A DNA stretch of 50,460 nt, taken from contig JBHHYR010000004.1 in NCBI GenBank assembly GCA_046757585.1, positions 1-50,460 on the forward strand, in the 5' to 3' direction. The stretch comes from JBHHYR01 sp046757585. GTDB taxonomy: Bacteria; Desulfobacterota; Binatia; HRBIN30. Shown here piece by piece: positions 8,346 to 17,075 of this stretch. A program made the position numbers and the translations under genes. Each line of letters opens with the position of its first letter. Position 1 is the first letter of the stretch. The notes beneath the pieces were generated by a model that saw only the letters and a list, made by a program, of their open reading frames with translations, was not told the DNA's origin and ran no database searches.

Positions 8346-9074
8346 CTAATCGGACGCGTTCCTCCCCTGCGATCGGAAGAGGCGGTGGCGTACTCCGGGG
8401 TGTGCCAGGGGGATGAGCGTGATCGCGGCGAGCAACGCGGTAGCCGCGTAAAAGCGCGGTGTGCCGGGCTGGAGAAGCACGGCGCCGAAGAAGGTCAGCG
8501 CAAAGGCGCGCATCAAGGCGCCTAGTGACAGCGCGATCGCAAACGCCGCCGCCGGTATGGCGGACAATCCCGCCGCCCAGTGAAACGGGGACATCGGTCC
8601 GAGCGGGTGTGCCGTTACTAGAGTGATGAGCGGGAGACCGGCCGCTCCGACGCGTGGCCGTTGCGGCGTGCGTCTGCTGAGCCGGTGGAGTAGCCACGGC
8701 GGGCGAACGCTGCGGACGAAGGCAAACTCCAGCATGCCCGCTGCCACGATTCCGGCCGCGCCAAAGGCGGTGCCGAGCAGGCTCCCGAAGCAGAGGCCGC
8801 CAGCAAGCAGGATCACAGTCGATGGGAGCAAGAAGACGTGGCGGAACGTCATGAGGGCCATATAGATGAGCGGGCCCGCCCAGCCGAAGTTGCCAACCCA
8901 CAAGCGGATCGAGCGCACGGACAAGTCCACACCCAGTGCGTCCCGAACGACGCGGCCGATGAGCAGAGCAAGAACGACGCTGGCGAGGATTGCAACCGAG
9001 CGGCGAGTAGAGCGCCAGCTACCGGCGGCGCCTGACGGTGCACCGCCGCCGGGGGATTTTTGAAATGGTCCCAA
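8346..9074 (-). CDS. VTT/TVP38-family membrane protein
   Basis: A 242-residue integral membrane protein. The segment GWAGPLIYMALMTFRHVFLLPSTVILLAGGLCFGSLLGTAF matches the start of the VTT (SNARE-associated, TVP38/TMEM64) domain, with further membrane segments near SPFHWAAGLSAIPAAAFAIAL and FYAATALLAAITLIPLA. Members of this family are linked to lipid scrambling or undecaprenyl-phosphate recycling, but the role here is unknown. The only in-frame start upstream of the first membrane segment is a TTG at 9072-9074, which lies inside the 3' end of the tRNA-Glu gene. The start is therefore uncertain and the gene may be co-transcribed with the tRNAs. Confidence 0.7.
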   Translation of the reverse strand: MGPFQKSPGGGAPSGAAGSWRSTRRSVAILASVVLALLIGRVVRDALGVDLSVRSIRLWVGNFGWAGPLIYMALMTFRHVFLLPSTVILLAGGLCFGSLLGTAFGAAGIVAAGMLEFAFVRSVRPPWLLHRLSRRTPQRPRVGAAGLPLITLVTAHPLGPMSPFHWAAGLSAIPAAAFAIALSLGALMRAFALTFFGAVLLQPGTPRFYAATALLAAITLIPLAHPGVRHRLFRSQGRNASD

Positions 9075-9137
9075 GGGGATTCGAACCCCTGCTACCGACG
9101 TGAGAGGCCGGCGTCCTAACCACTAGACGATGGGACC
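9066..9137 (-). tRNA. tRNA-Glu (anticodon CTC)
   Basis: A 72-base cloverleaf on the minus strand: acceptor GGTCCCA/TGGGACC, D arm with GTGGTTA, anticodon loop CTCTCAC giving anticodon CTC, T loop TTCGAAT in a GGGG/CCCC stem, and discriminator A. CCA is not encoded. It lies 79 bases downstream of tRNA-Gln and downstream of gltX, the enzyme that charges it. Confidence 0.95.
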
Positions 9138-9216
9138 GTTCGGTTTCCGGCGCACGGTGCAGGGCACAAGGTGTTCTCCGGGCCCGGGCGCCGTACACCG
9201 TGCGCCCGCGTGTTGG

Positions 9217-9289
9217 CTGAGGAGGTAGGACTCGAACCTACAATCGCCTGATCCAGAGTCAGGTGGCTTGCCAATTAGCCCACTCCTCA
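9217..9289 (-). tRNA. tRNA-Gln (anticodon CTG)
   Basis: A 73-base cloverleaf on the minus strand: acceptor TGAGGAG/CTCCTCA, anticodon stem CCTGA/TCAGG with loop CTCTGGA giving anticodon CTG, T arm with GGTTCGAGTCC, discriminator G followed by an encoded CCA (9214-9216). It starts 43 bases downstream of the gltX stop codon on the same strand. Confidence 0.95.
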
Positions 9290-9332
9290 ATACCACGAAC
9301 GCCGGTCAGCTTAGGGAGCGCCGCCGGTGAAG

Positions 9333-10772
9333 TCAAGGTGGGGGTTGGGACAATCCGCCCGCTGGGACGGCGCTGCCCGCGATCCGTTCCAGGGCGCGAT
9401 CCAGCCGCTCGAGCGAGCGCTCCGGGCCCAGCACCTCGAGTACCTCGAAGACCCCCGGGCTCGCCGTCGCGCCGGTCACCGCTACGCGAACAGGTTGCGC
9501 CAGCTTGCCCAACGTCAGTCCGAAACGTTCCATCACTGCGTGAAAGCTTGCCTTGATCGTCTCGGCATCCCACCGGGTGAGCGCCGCCAGTTCGTGCCGC
9601 AGGGCACGCAGTGGCTCCGCGATCTGTGGTTTCAGATGCTTCGCGGCTGCGGCGGCGTCGATGGTAATCGTCGCACTCAAATAGAAGTGTGCTAGATCCA
9701 CCAGCTCCACCAATGTCTTCGCCCGCTCCTGCAAGGTGGCGACCATGCGCTCGAGCCACTGATCGTCCGGGATCGCGTAGCCTCGCCGGGCGATGAACGG
9801 CTTGACCGCTTGCGCCAGCTCGCTCACCGGCAGCGCCTTCAGATACTGAGCGTTGAGCCACGCTGCCTTCTCGGCGTTGTAGATGCCGGCGGCCTTGCCC
9901 ACATTGTCCAGCGAGAAGTGCGCAATCAGCTCGGCGCGGGTGAAGATTTCCTGGTCGCCGTGCGACCAACCAAGGCGTGCCAAGTAATTCACCAGCGCAT
10001 CGGGCAGGTAGCCCATGTCGCGGTAAGCCAGGACCGATGTAGCGCCGTGACGTTTGCTCAGCCGGGCGCGATCCGGGCCGAGAATCAGTGGGATGTGCGC
10101 GAAGAGCGGCTCCGGATGGCCAAGTGCCCGATAAAGCTGGATTTGCTTCGGGGTGTTCGCCAGGTGATCCTCACCGCGGATGATGTGCGTGATTTCCATG
10201 GCGGCGTCGTCGACAACCGCGCAGAAATTATACGTCGGTGTGCCGTCCGAGCGGACCAGGATGAGATCGTCCAGCTCCCGGTTTTGAAACGCCACGTGAC
10301 CCTTGACCAGGTCGGGCACGATCGTTTCACCGGTCAAGGGGGCCTTGAAGCGTAGGACATGCGGCCGCCCGGCGACCGGGGCGGTGAGGCTCCGGCAGGT
10401 GCGGTCGTAGGTCGGTTTGTGCCCGGCCTGCATCGCTGCCTTGCGCTTGGTTTCCAACTCGCCCGGCGAGCAGTAACAGCGGTACGCCTTGGCCGTACGT
10501 AGCAGCCGTTCCGCCTCCTGGCGGTAGAGATCGGCGCGCTGACTCTGGAAGAACGGCCCCTCGTCCCACTCCAGGCGCAGCCAAGTCATGGCATCGAGGA
10601 TCGCCTGGATCGACTCCTGTGTGGACCGCTCCCGGTCGGTGTCTTCGATGCGAAGGATGTAGGTGCCCCCATGATGCCGGGCGAACAGATAGTTGAACAG
10701 CGCCGTGCGTGCGCCACCTAGGTGCAGATAGCCGGTCGGACTGGGCGCGAACCGCGCCCGGACGTTGGGCAT
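9333..10772 (-). CDS. gltX: Glutamate--tRNA ligase
   Basis: A 479-residue class I aminoacyl-tRNA synthetase that charges tRNA-Glu (and, in bacteria lacking GlnRS, also tRNA-Gln). The HIGH-type motif is APSPTGYLHLGGART at residues 9-23; the KMSKS-type motif is RLSKR at 237-241. Cysteines C99, C101 and C126 match the zinc positions of the E. coli enzyme. I used the ATG at 10770-10772, where homology begins; the frame runs about 66 codons further upstream without resemblance. tRNA-Gln and tRNA-Glu follow on the same strand, suggesting a charging operon. Whether the enzyme discriminates between the two tRNAs cannot be judged by eye. Confidence 0.95.
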   Translation of the reverse strand: MPNVRARFAPSPTGYLHLGGARTALFNYLFARHHGGTYILRIEDTDRERSTQESIQAILDAMTWLRLEWDEGPFFQSQRADLYRQEAERLLRTAKAYRCYCSPGELETKRKAAMQAGHKPTYDRTCRSLTAPVAGRPHVLRFKAPLTGETIVPDLVKGHVAFQNRELDDLILVRSDGTPTYNFCAVVDDAAMEITHIIRGEDHLANTPKQIQLYRALGHPEPLFAHIPLILGPDRARLSKRHGATSVLAYRDMGYLPDALVNYLARLGWSHGDQEIFTRAELIAHFSLDNVGKAAGIYNAEKAAWLNAQYLKALPVSELAQAVKPFIARRGYAIPDDQWLERMVATLQERAKTLVELVDLAHFYLSATITIDAAAAAKHLKPQIAEPLRALRHELAALTRWDAETIKASFHAVMERFGLTLGKLAQPVRVAVTGATASPGVFEVLEVLGPERSLERLDRALERIAGSAVPAGGLSQPPP

Positions 10773-10955
10773 GACGCGTGGGTAACAAGGGGCTTCGGGC
10801 AAGTCAACGCGGCCTTGTTGTGCCAGCCGCGGGCACCAAAATCGCCGTACGTATTCGGCTTGCCAGCCGTATGGGTTTTCTAGTATGAGAGCGGGTGAAA
10901 TCCAGGTTCGTCCGGCGGTACGTCGAGCTGCCGCTGTGAGGAAGGAGGGGGTGCA
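10773..10955. promoter_or_regulatory. Divergent promoter region gltX / DUF1302
   Basis: These 183 bases separate gltX (minus) from the DUF1302 gene (plus). A very strong ribosome site (AAGGAGGGGG, 10942-10951) precedes the rightward gene. No clear -35/-10 pair was identified. Confidence 0.35.
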
Positions 10956-12812
10956 ATGCACCAAGCACAACGTGGGTGGGTATCTTGGTGGGACGCAGCC
11001 CTGACGGTGCCATTGCTTGCTGCTTGCCTGACACTGGTGCTGTCCGCGCCAGCTGTCGGCACGATCCGGTATGGCCCGTTACAAATATCCGGAAACTTCG
11101 AAACGCAGAACTTGATCCGTCATTCCGGCGGGGACCGGCTCCAGTTCATCCAGAACCGTAACACTTTCCGGCTCCGCGTCGATTGGGACTGGCTAAAAAA
11201 GGGCAAATTAATCGACCGGATCGATATCCCCTTCATCGACCGCTCGCGCCTCTTCCTCATCTATCGGGGCGTGTACGACGGCTTCTTCGACCTCGGCCCG
11301 ACAGATCGGCAACACGGCCAGACGCGCTTTGACGACCTGGTCGGCGGCCGGATCACCGATTTCTCCAACTCCCAGCTCTCCGGGATCAAGTTCGAGAACC
11401 GCCTCCGTGAGGCGTACATCGACTTCAAGCTGAAAGATCTGCCGCTCAGCTTCCGCCTCGGTCGCCAACAGGTGATCTGGGGGGAGAGCGACATGTTCCG
11501 GCTGATGGACATCTGGAACCCCCTCGACATCACCTGGCACTTTCAGCAGGAGTCATGGGACAACATCCGCGTCCCGCTTTGGCTTGCCAAGGGGCTGTGG
11601 GACACCGGTACCATCGGCCCGTTGGCCAACACCTTCCTCGAGGTGGTGTACAATCCGTTCGATTTTCAGCCCGGCATCAAGCCGGGCTTTCTGCCCCGGC
11701 CATGGGCGCTGCCCTTTCCGAACCCGCTGCGCACCGGGCAGGTGCAAAGCGTGTCGGCGGCAGGGTTGAACCTGTCACCGGTGTTCGACCTGGAAGGGAG
11801 CAGCCTGCGAAAGGGCGACTTTCACCGCAATCCGATGGATGCGAGCGAGATCGGCCTCCGGTTCCACGGCATCACCCGGCAGGGCCTGGAGTTCACGGTG
11901 AACTACCTCTACGCGCGGGGCCGCGGCGCGGGTGCCGCGTCGCCGTTCGCGGTGAAGTTCGATAGCATCACCGTTCCCTTTGGCGCCGCCCCAATCGGTG
12001 TGTACCAGCCCGATCTCAACAACCCCAATCAGACCTTTAAGGTCCTTCCGGTCAACGTGCGGGCACGCGTGGTCCATCCCTATATGCATATATTTGGTGC
12101 GACGGGGAATTACTTCGAAGGGGATTACACCCAGACGGTCTTTCGGTTCGAAACCAACTTCGTGTTGGGCGAACCCTACCAGACAACACTTCCCTCCAAG
12201 CAAATACCCGTGAAGCGGGGGAACACGATCATTGGCACCTCGCCCTTCAACCTCGAGAAGCGTGACCAATGGGCGGGGATGATCGGCTTCGATCGCCCGA
12301 CCTGGATCCGCTGGCTCAACCGCAAGACCACGTGGTTCATCACCGGGCAGTTCTTCTGGAACTACATCCCCGGGGCGCATATCGATGCCCTGACGGGTAA
12401 CTCCGGCGCCGGCGAGAAACCCTACTTCGGGGCCGTGGGGAAATGGATCAGCGTCACCGACCCAAAGAACGCGGGTCTCGTGGGGCGAATCGAGCGGCAG
12501 CAGGACGCCAATGTCGCCGGCAATGGGGACGACATCCGGCAATGGGAAACTCTGATGACGTTGGCGGCGACCACGTTCTATCGTGGCGGCACCGTCGTGC
12601 CGTTCATCGCCAACGCGTTTGATCCGGTGAATGACAACAACGAAACTCTCTGGCAGGTGGATTACTTTTACAGCAACAACTTCATCATCACCTTGCAGCA
12701 GAAGTTTTTCTTCCAATACGGGAGCAGCGCCGTGAGTAACGACCCGTGGTTTGCCGGCGGGCGGTTTAGCCGCCGGGACGAGACCGGAATCAAGCTCACG
12801 TATCAGTTCTGA
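10956..12812 (+). CDS. DUF1302-family outer-membrane protein
   Basis: A 618-residue secreted protein with an N-terminal hydrophobic segment (LTVPLLAACLTLVLSAPAVG) and a beta-rich body ending in the aromatic residue typical of barrels (GIKLTYQF). The phrases LRLGRQQVIWGESDMFRLMDIWNPLD-like and REAYIDFKL are typical of DUF1302 proteins (the window reads FRLGRQQVIWGESDMF). Such proteins are probable outer-membrane channels and often accompany DUF1329, YCF48 and MMPL/RND genes. Here the YCF48/MMPL pair is about 26 kb away, and no DUF1329 gene is present. The ATG at 10956 has a strong ribosome site. A hairpin terminator follows the gene. Confidence 0.82.
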   Translation: MHQAQRGWVSWWDAALTVPLLAACLTLVLSAPAVGTIRYGPLQISGNFETQNLIRHSGGDRLQFIQNRNTFRLRVDWDWLKKGKLIDRIDIPFIDRSRLFLIYRGVYDGFFDLGPTDRQHGQTRFDDLVGGRITDFSNSQLSGIKFENRLREAYIDFKLKDLPLSFRLGRQQVIWGESDMFRLMDIWNPLDITWHFQQESWDNIRVPLWLAKGLWDTGTIGPLANTFLEVVYNPFDFQPGIKPGFLPRPWALPFPNPLRTGQVQSVSAAGLNLSPVFDLEGSSLRKGDFHRNPMDASEIGLRFHGITRQGLEFTVNYLYARGRGAGAASPFAVKFDSITVPFGAAPIGVYQPDLNNPNQTFKVLPVNVRARVVHPYMHIFGATGNYFEGDYTQTVFRFETNFVLGEPYQTTLPSKQIPVKRGNTIIGTSPFNLEKRDQWAGMIGFDRPTWIRWLNRKTTWFITGQFFWNYIPGAHIDALTGNSGAGEKPYFGAVGKWISVTDPKNAGLVGRIERQQDANVAGNGDDIRQWETLMTLAATTFYRGGTVVPFIANAFDPVNDNNETLWQVDYFYSNNFIITLQQKFFFQYGSSAVSNDPWFAGGRFSRRDETGIKLTYQF

Positions 12813-12833
12813 GCGCCGCTCGGTTGCTGGGTT

Positions 12834-12873
12834 CGACGGCCGCCGGTGGTTGGCACAGGCGGCCGTCGTTGTT
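12834..12873 (+). terminator. Intrinsic terminator after DUF1302 gene
   Basis: A perfect 11-bp stem (CGACGGCCGCC at 12834-12844 with GGCGGCCGTCG at 12858-12868) encloses a 13-base loop and is followed by TTGTT. It sits 21 bases after the stop codon, as expected for a Rho-independent terminator. Confidence 0.75.
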
Positions 12874-12991
12874 CGTGGGCCTCCCGTTCGGGGCCTTCGC
12901 GTTGCAGGACCAGGTGTGTTCCGCGGCTTCGGGCTCTGGACACGCTCACCCTGGTGATGTTGTGATAGCAGGGAGATACCTGGGGTGTGGG

Positions 12992-14062
12992 ATGGCACGG
13001 AACTTCACGCGCGCGACTGTGACTGCGATGGCCGGTTACACCCCCGGCGAGCAACCGCAGGATCGGCAGTACATCAAGCTCAACACGAACGAGAACCCGT
13101 ATCCGCCTTCGCCGCGGGTGGTGGAGGCGGTGCGGGCGGCAGTGAACGCCGATCTTCGCCTGTATCCGCACCCGACGGCCGATGCGCTACGCGACCGAGC
13201 AGCGGCGGTGTATGGCCTGTGCCGCGAGCACGTCCTGGTGGGGAACGGCTCGGACGAGCTCTTGAGCCTGGTCGTGCGTGCTTGTGTCGGGCCGGGTGAC
13301 CGAGTCGTGTATCCGTATCCGACCTACAGCCTCTATGACACCCTGGTCACCATTCAGGAGGGCGAGGCGGTCCATGTGCCGTACCCAGCGGACTTTTCCT
13401 TCCCGACCGGCTTGGCGGCAGCGCGCGGGCGTGTGACGCTCGTGTGTCATCCGAACTCTCCGTCGGGCACCGCGGTACCGATCGATACCCTGCGTGATCT
13501 CGGACGCGCCGTGGCAGGGTTACTCGTCGTTGACGAGGCCTACGTGGACTTTGCCGACGCAAGTGCGCTGGCGCTAGTGCGGCAGTGCGACAACGTCGTT
13601 GTGCTGCGGACGCTGTCCAAGTCGTTTTCTCTAGCTGGTATGCGCATCGGGCTGGCGTTCGCCGCGCCGCCGATCATCGACGCGTTGCTGAAGGTGAAGG
13701 ACTCCTACAACGTGACACGTCTCAGCATCGTTGCGGGGACCGCCGCGCTCGAAGACTACGCATGCATGCAGGCCAACGTGGCCCGCGTCCGTCTGACCCG
13801 GCAGCGCTTGACCGACGGCTTGCGGGCACGAGGGTTCAGCGTGCTGCCCAGTCAGGCGAATTTCGTCCTGGCCCGGCGCCCTGGGCGCACTCTGGAGGGC
13901 ATCCATGTGGCGCTCCGAGCTCGCGGCATCCTGGTACGGTACTTTGCAACCCCGGAGCTGTACGACGCCATGCGCGTCAGTGTCGGGACGGACGCGGAAG
14001 TGGATGCGTTGCTGCAGGCCTTGGACGACATCGCTTCGCACGTGCCGGGAGGGGATGCGTGA
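12992..14062 (+). CDS. hisC: Histidinol-phosphate aminotransferase
   Basis: A 356-residue fold-type I PLP aminotransferase. The histidine-pathway enzyme converts imidazole-acetol phosphate and glutamate to histidinol phosphate. The family markers are KLNTNENPYPPSP near the start, the CHPNSPSGT loop, DEAYVDFA, and the PLP-lysine block TLSKSFSLAGMRIGLAF around residues 206-222. The ATG at 12992 is where homology starts; the longer upstream frame has none. No other his genes are nearby, so a broader role (aromatic or phosphonate aminotransferase) is possible, but the sequence fits HisC well. Confidence 0.9.
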   Translation: MARNFTRATVTAMAGYTPGEQPQDRQYIKLNTNENPYPPSPRVVEAVRAAVNADLRLYPHPTADALRDRAAAVYGLCREHVLVGNGSDELLSLVVRACVGPGDRVVYPYPTYSLYDTLVTIQEGEAVHVPYPADFSFPTGLAAARGRVTLVCHPNSPSGTAVPIDTLRDLGRAVAGLLVVDEAYVDFADASALALVRQCDNVVVLRTLSKSFSLAGMRIGLAFAAPPIIDALLKVKDSYNVTRLSIVAGTAALEDYACMQANVARVRLTRQRLTDGLRARGFSVLPSQANFVLARRPGRTLEGIHVALRARGILVRYFATPELYDAMRVSVGTDAEVDALLQALDDIASHVPGGDA

Positions 14063-14126
14063 TTTCCGTGATTTCGACGGGGGCCCCTGGGTGCCGGCAG
14101 ATGAGCTGCTTGAAGAGCCGGTCTGG

Positions 14127-15491
14127 TTACGACGCCCCAGCGGTCGGGGTCGGCGTCTCGACGAAGTCCTGCGGATGCTTGTCCAGGCGGGTGAAGACAT
14201 AGTCCCGTACCAGGAAGACGGTTGGTCCGCCCGCGGCCATCGCCGTGTACTCTTTTTTCGTCTCCGCCTGACGCGTGCCGAGCAGTACGGTTCCAACGAC
14301 CTTGTCCCCGGCGCCGTACGTGGTCAGCCGGAGGAGCGGCTGGTCCAAACCAAACGCGGTGAGGTCGGTCGGGTGGTCGGCCGCGATCTCATAACCCTTG
14401 AGCTCGTGTAGATCGGTGAGGTATTGGGTGATGGTCGTTTCCACGGGTTTCCCCTCGGCACCTTCCACGTGCCAGTGGTTGTGGTCGTCCCGGACGAGCT
14501 TGACACTGCTGCCGTCCTGGCGCTGCAATGCCACCGCGGTGACCTTGTCGCGGTCGAAGGTGAGCACGGTCTTGTCGCGAAAATCCGCCACGTCCTTGTT
14601 CAGATCGCGGAACACCCAGTCGTGGACTGTGTACACGGCTGGCTGCCCGGTCGTCTGCACGTAAATCTTCTTATCGTCCGTTTCCTTACCCAGCAGCAGC
14701 CGCTTTTCGGCGTTGTTCTTGCCAAGGTAGAGGGTCAGCGTAAGCCGCGGGTTGTCGAGGCCATACGGACTCAGATCAGCGGGTGAGTCGTCCGGGAAGT
14801 CGACGGCGCGCATGGACCGCAGTGTCGAGAGGAACGAGCGTATCGTGCTGGTATCGGCGCGATACGGGCCGGGCTGCGCTATGGTCCAGCTGTCGTCCTT
14901 GTGGACAAGCTTCACATGCTTTCCGTCACCCCGAAGCTCGACCGTGCGGACGTCGTTGTCGGCGAAAGTGACGATCGTCTTGTCACGCAGGTCTTTCACC
15001 TGCTTGTCCATTCCCGACCGGAACGCGGAACTGGTCAGCAAGATCCGTTTATCACCCTTTCTCTGCACGTACGTCGAGAACCCGACCGGCGTGTTTTTGC
15101 CGACGGCGAACGCCGGCAGCTCTCGGTCCTTGAGCTTCACCGTGACCGTGACGAGTGGGCGGTCGAGCCCGTACTGCTGCAAGTCGGCTACGGGTTCCTT
15201 GATCTCCTTTTTCACCTCACATTGTGCGATGGCGTTGACCAGGTTCTTGGCGGCCGTTGCATCGGCCGGGAGGTCGCGCGGCTTGGTGATATGCCAGGTG
15301 TCCCCGGTTTTCCTGAGCACGATCGTACGATCCGCGTAGGCCAGCGACACCCCGGTGGCGTCGTCGGGCTTGAAGTCGACCAGGGTCTTTTTCTTCGCCT
15401 CTTGCTGCGCCTGAGGTATTTCTCCCCAGTAGACGTAGGCTCCCAGGCCGAGTAGGAGCACGATCAGGACGATGGTGGTGCGGAAGCGCAT
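14127..15491 (-). CDS. DUF4340 protein of gliding-type ABC operon
   Basis: A 454-residue protein with one N-terminal membrane anchor (TTIVLIVLLLGLGAYVYW) and three successive repeats of the DUF4340 type, each with a phrase such as LQQYGLDRP, LSPYGLDNP or LTAFGLDQP followed by strands with LGKxT-like turns. Proteins of this family follow GldG-like genes in many bacteria and are thought to be periplasmic partners of the transporter; the substrate is unknown. I chose the ATG at 15489-15491; an in-frame GTG at 15533 overlaps the GldG end. It is last in a four-gene operon on the minus strand. Confidence 0.88.
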   Translation of the reverse strand: MRFRTTIVLIVLLLGLGAYVYWGEIPQAQQEAKKKTLVDFKPDDATGVSLAYADRTIVLRKTGDTWHITKPRDLPADATAAKNLVNAIAQCEVKKEIKEPVADLQQYGLDRPLVTVTVKLKDRELPAFAVGKNTPVGFSTYVQRKGDKRILLTSSAFRSGMDKQVKDLRDKTIVTFADNDVRTVELRGDGKHVKLVHKDDSWTIAQPGPYRADTSTIRSFLSTLRSMRAVDFPDDSPADLSPYGLDNPRLTLTLYLGKNNAEKRLLLGKETDDKKIYVQTTGQPAVYTVHDWVFRDLNKDVADFRDKTVLTFDRDKVTAVALQRQDGSSVKLVRDDHNHWHVEGAEGKPVETTITQYLTDLHELKGYEIAADHPTDLTAFGLDQPLLRLTTYGAGDKVVGTVLLGTRQAETKKEYTAMAAGGPTVFLVRDYVFTRLDKHPQDFVETPTPTAGAS

Positions 15492-15517
15492 TCTGCCGAC
15501 GGGGATGGGAGCGGCCT

Positions 15518-17071
15518 CTACTCGCGCCGCCACCAGACCGCGATCCCGGCGATGAGCAGCAGTTCCGGGATCACCAGCACGGAGAGATAGAAGACCGCCG
15601 TTTCCTGTCCGCCGGTGAAGCGCACGCGCGACGCGCGGATCCCGCGCGCGCGGATGGCTACCAGATCCGCCTGCCCCGCGAGCCAGCCGGTCGTGTTGAG
15701 GATCAGGTCACGATTGTAGTACGTGCCGTCAACCTCGCGGTTGTCCGCGAAGTTGACGCTGCCGAAGACGGCCAGACGGGCGGTGCCATCTTTCTCCCTG
15801 CCCATTTGCTTGAGATCCGCGTTCACCACGACCGCGATGGGCACCGGCCCCTTCGTATCGCTCGTGACGTCATACCGTGCCTGGCTGTGCTGGAACAGGC
15901 CTTGGAGATCCGTCTCCCCCCAGCTCGACGCGCTGGTCTTCACGAGCTCGATTGCCTGGACCCCTTTCTTCCCGCTCGCGTCGGCATGGACCGAGCGGGT
16001 CATCGGGAACACCGTGCGCTGCCGGAATCCGCGCGTGATCTCGTGCGGCGCGTAGGTGTTCACCAACGGCGCGAGGCCCAGCGCCGGCCCCTGGAACAGA
16101 CGCAGCACCTGATCAACGACGACATCATTGCCGAGCTTGATTCCCCACCGCGCCAGCAGCGGTTCGAAGTCACTTCCCTGTCGCGGCGGCAGGAGGAACA
16201 GCGCGCGGCCGCCAGCGTTGAGATACGTCCCCAACGCCTTGAGCTCGCTTGCAAGATACGGTTTGCGGGGGCCGGCCACCAGCACGACGCTACAATCGTC
16301 CGGGACGCCTGCCATCGTTGCCAAGAGCACCTTCTTGAATTCGTAGTTCTCGTTGGTCAACGCTACCTTCAGGCTGGACAAGCCCTTGGGGTCTTGCACC
16401 GCGTCGATGTTCGGCTCCCCATGTCCCTCGATGAAACAGACCGTCTTCCGCGTGGTCCGGGTCACCTTGATGATGGCATTGGTGATGTTCTGTTCCGTCG
16501 GCTGCGTGATCGTGGTCGATTCCGTCCCGTACGCCACACGGACCGTGTTATAAGCGCTGATCTTGTACTTCTGAGCCAGCTCGGGCTGTCGGTCCGGGTC
16601 GATGAGCCGGAACTTCACCTTGGACGAGCCATAGGCGTACTCCTGCAGCAGATCCTTCAGCCCCGGGTTGACGCCGCCTTCGACGAAGGCTTGGATGTCG
16701 AGGTCGCTCTTGAGGTTCTTGACCACGCTACGCGATTGTGGCGCCAAGCTGTACACGCCCTGTTCGGTGAGATCGAAGCGATGATGATGGCGCGTCGAGA
16801 TGTAATTGAGCAGGCCGAGGACCGCCAGGAACACCACAGAACTGACCAGCGCATTGGCGCTGTACTTGGTCGAGCGTTCACTGACGACACCACGCAGCTG
16901 CTCGAAACCGGCGCTGAGATACGCGATCAGGGCGAGGACGCCAAAAAGGCCATTGATGAAGATGTACAACACGTCGATGCCGGAACGCGCGCGGGTGAAC
17001 AGCGCTGCCACGCCCGCGAACAGCAGGAGAACCAAGCCGACGAGTCCAAGCAGCGAGGTGTTGCGGCGCAC
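15518..17071 (-). CDS. GldG-like ABC transporter auxiliary protein
   Basis: A 517-residue protein: hydrophobic segments at about 8-25, 33-53 and 75-92, a large periplasmic region beginning HHHRFDLTEQGVYSLAPQSRSVVKNL, which is typical of the GldG family, and a C-terminal anchor (VFYLSVLVIPELLLIAGIAVWW). The GTG at 17069-17071 lies four bases after the permease stop, behind GGAGAT. In Bacteroidetes GldF and GldG are linked to gliding motility, but in most bacteria such operons have unknown substrates. Together with the ATPase, permease and DUF4340 gene it forms a complete transport unit. Confidence 0.88.
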   Translation of the reverse strand: MRRNTSLLGLVGLVLLLFAGVAALFTRARSGIDVLYIFINGLFGVLALIAYLSAGFEQLRGVVSERSTKYSANALVSSVVFLAVLGLLNYISTRHHHRFDLTEQGVYSLAPQSRSVVKNLKSDLDIQAFVEGGVNPGLKDLLQEYAYGSSKVKFRLIDPDRQPELAQKYKISAYNTVRVAYGTESTTITQPTEQNITNAIIKVTRTTRKTVCFIEGHGEPNIDAVQDPKGLSSLKVALTNENYEFKKVLLATMAGVPDDCSVVLVAGPRKPYLASELKALGTYLNAGGRALFLLPPRQGSDFEPLLARWGIKLGNDVVVDQVLRLFQGPALGLAPLVNTYAPHEITRGFRQRTVFPMTRSVHADASGKKGVQAIELVKTSASSWGETDLQGLFQHSQARYDVTSDTKGPVPIAVVVNADLKQMGREKDGTARLAVFGSVNFADNREVDGTYYNRDLILNTTGWLAGQADLVAIRARGIRASRVRFTGGQETAVFYLSVLVIPELLLIAGIAVWWRRE

Positions 17072-17075
17072 GGGC

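Noticed and set aside
11775..12998. 407-codon open frame on the minus strand
   Set aside because: Antisense to the DUF1302 gene and across its terminator; composition is not protein-like.
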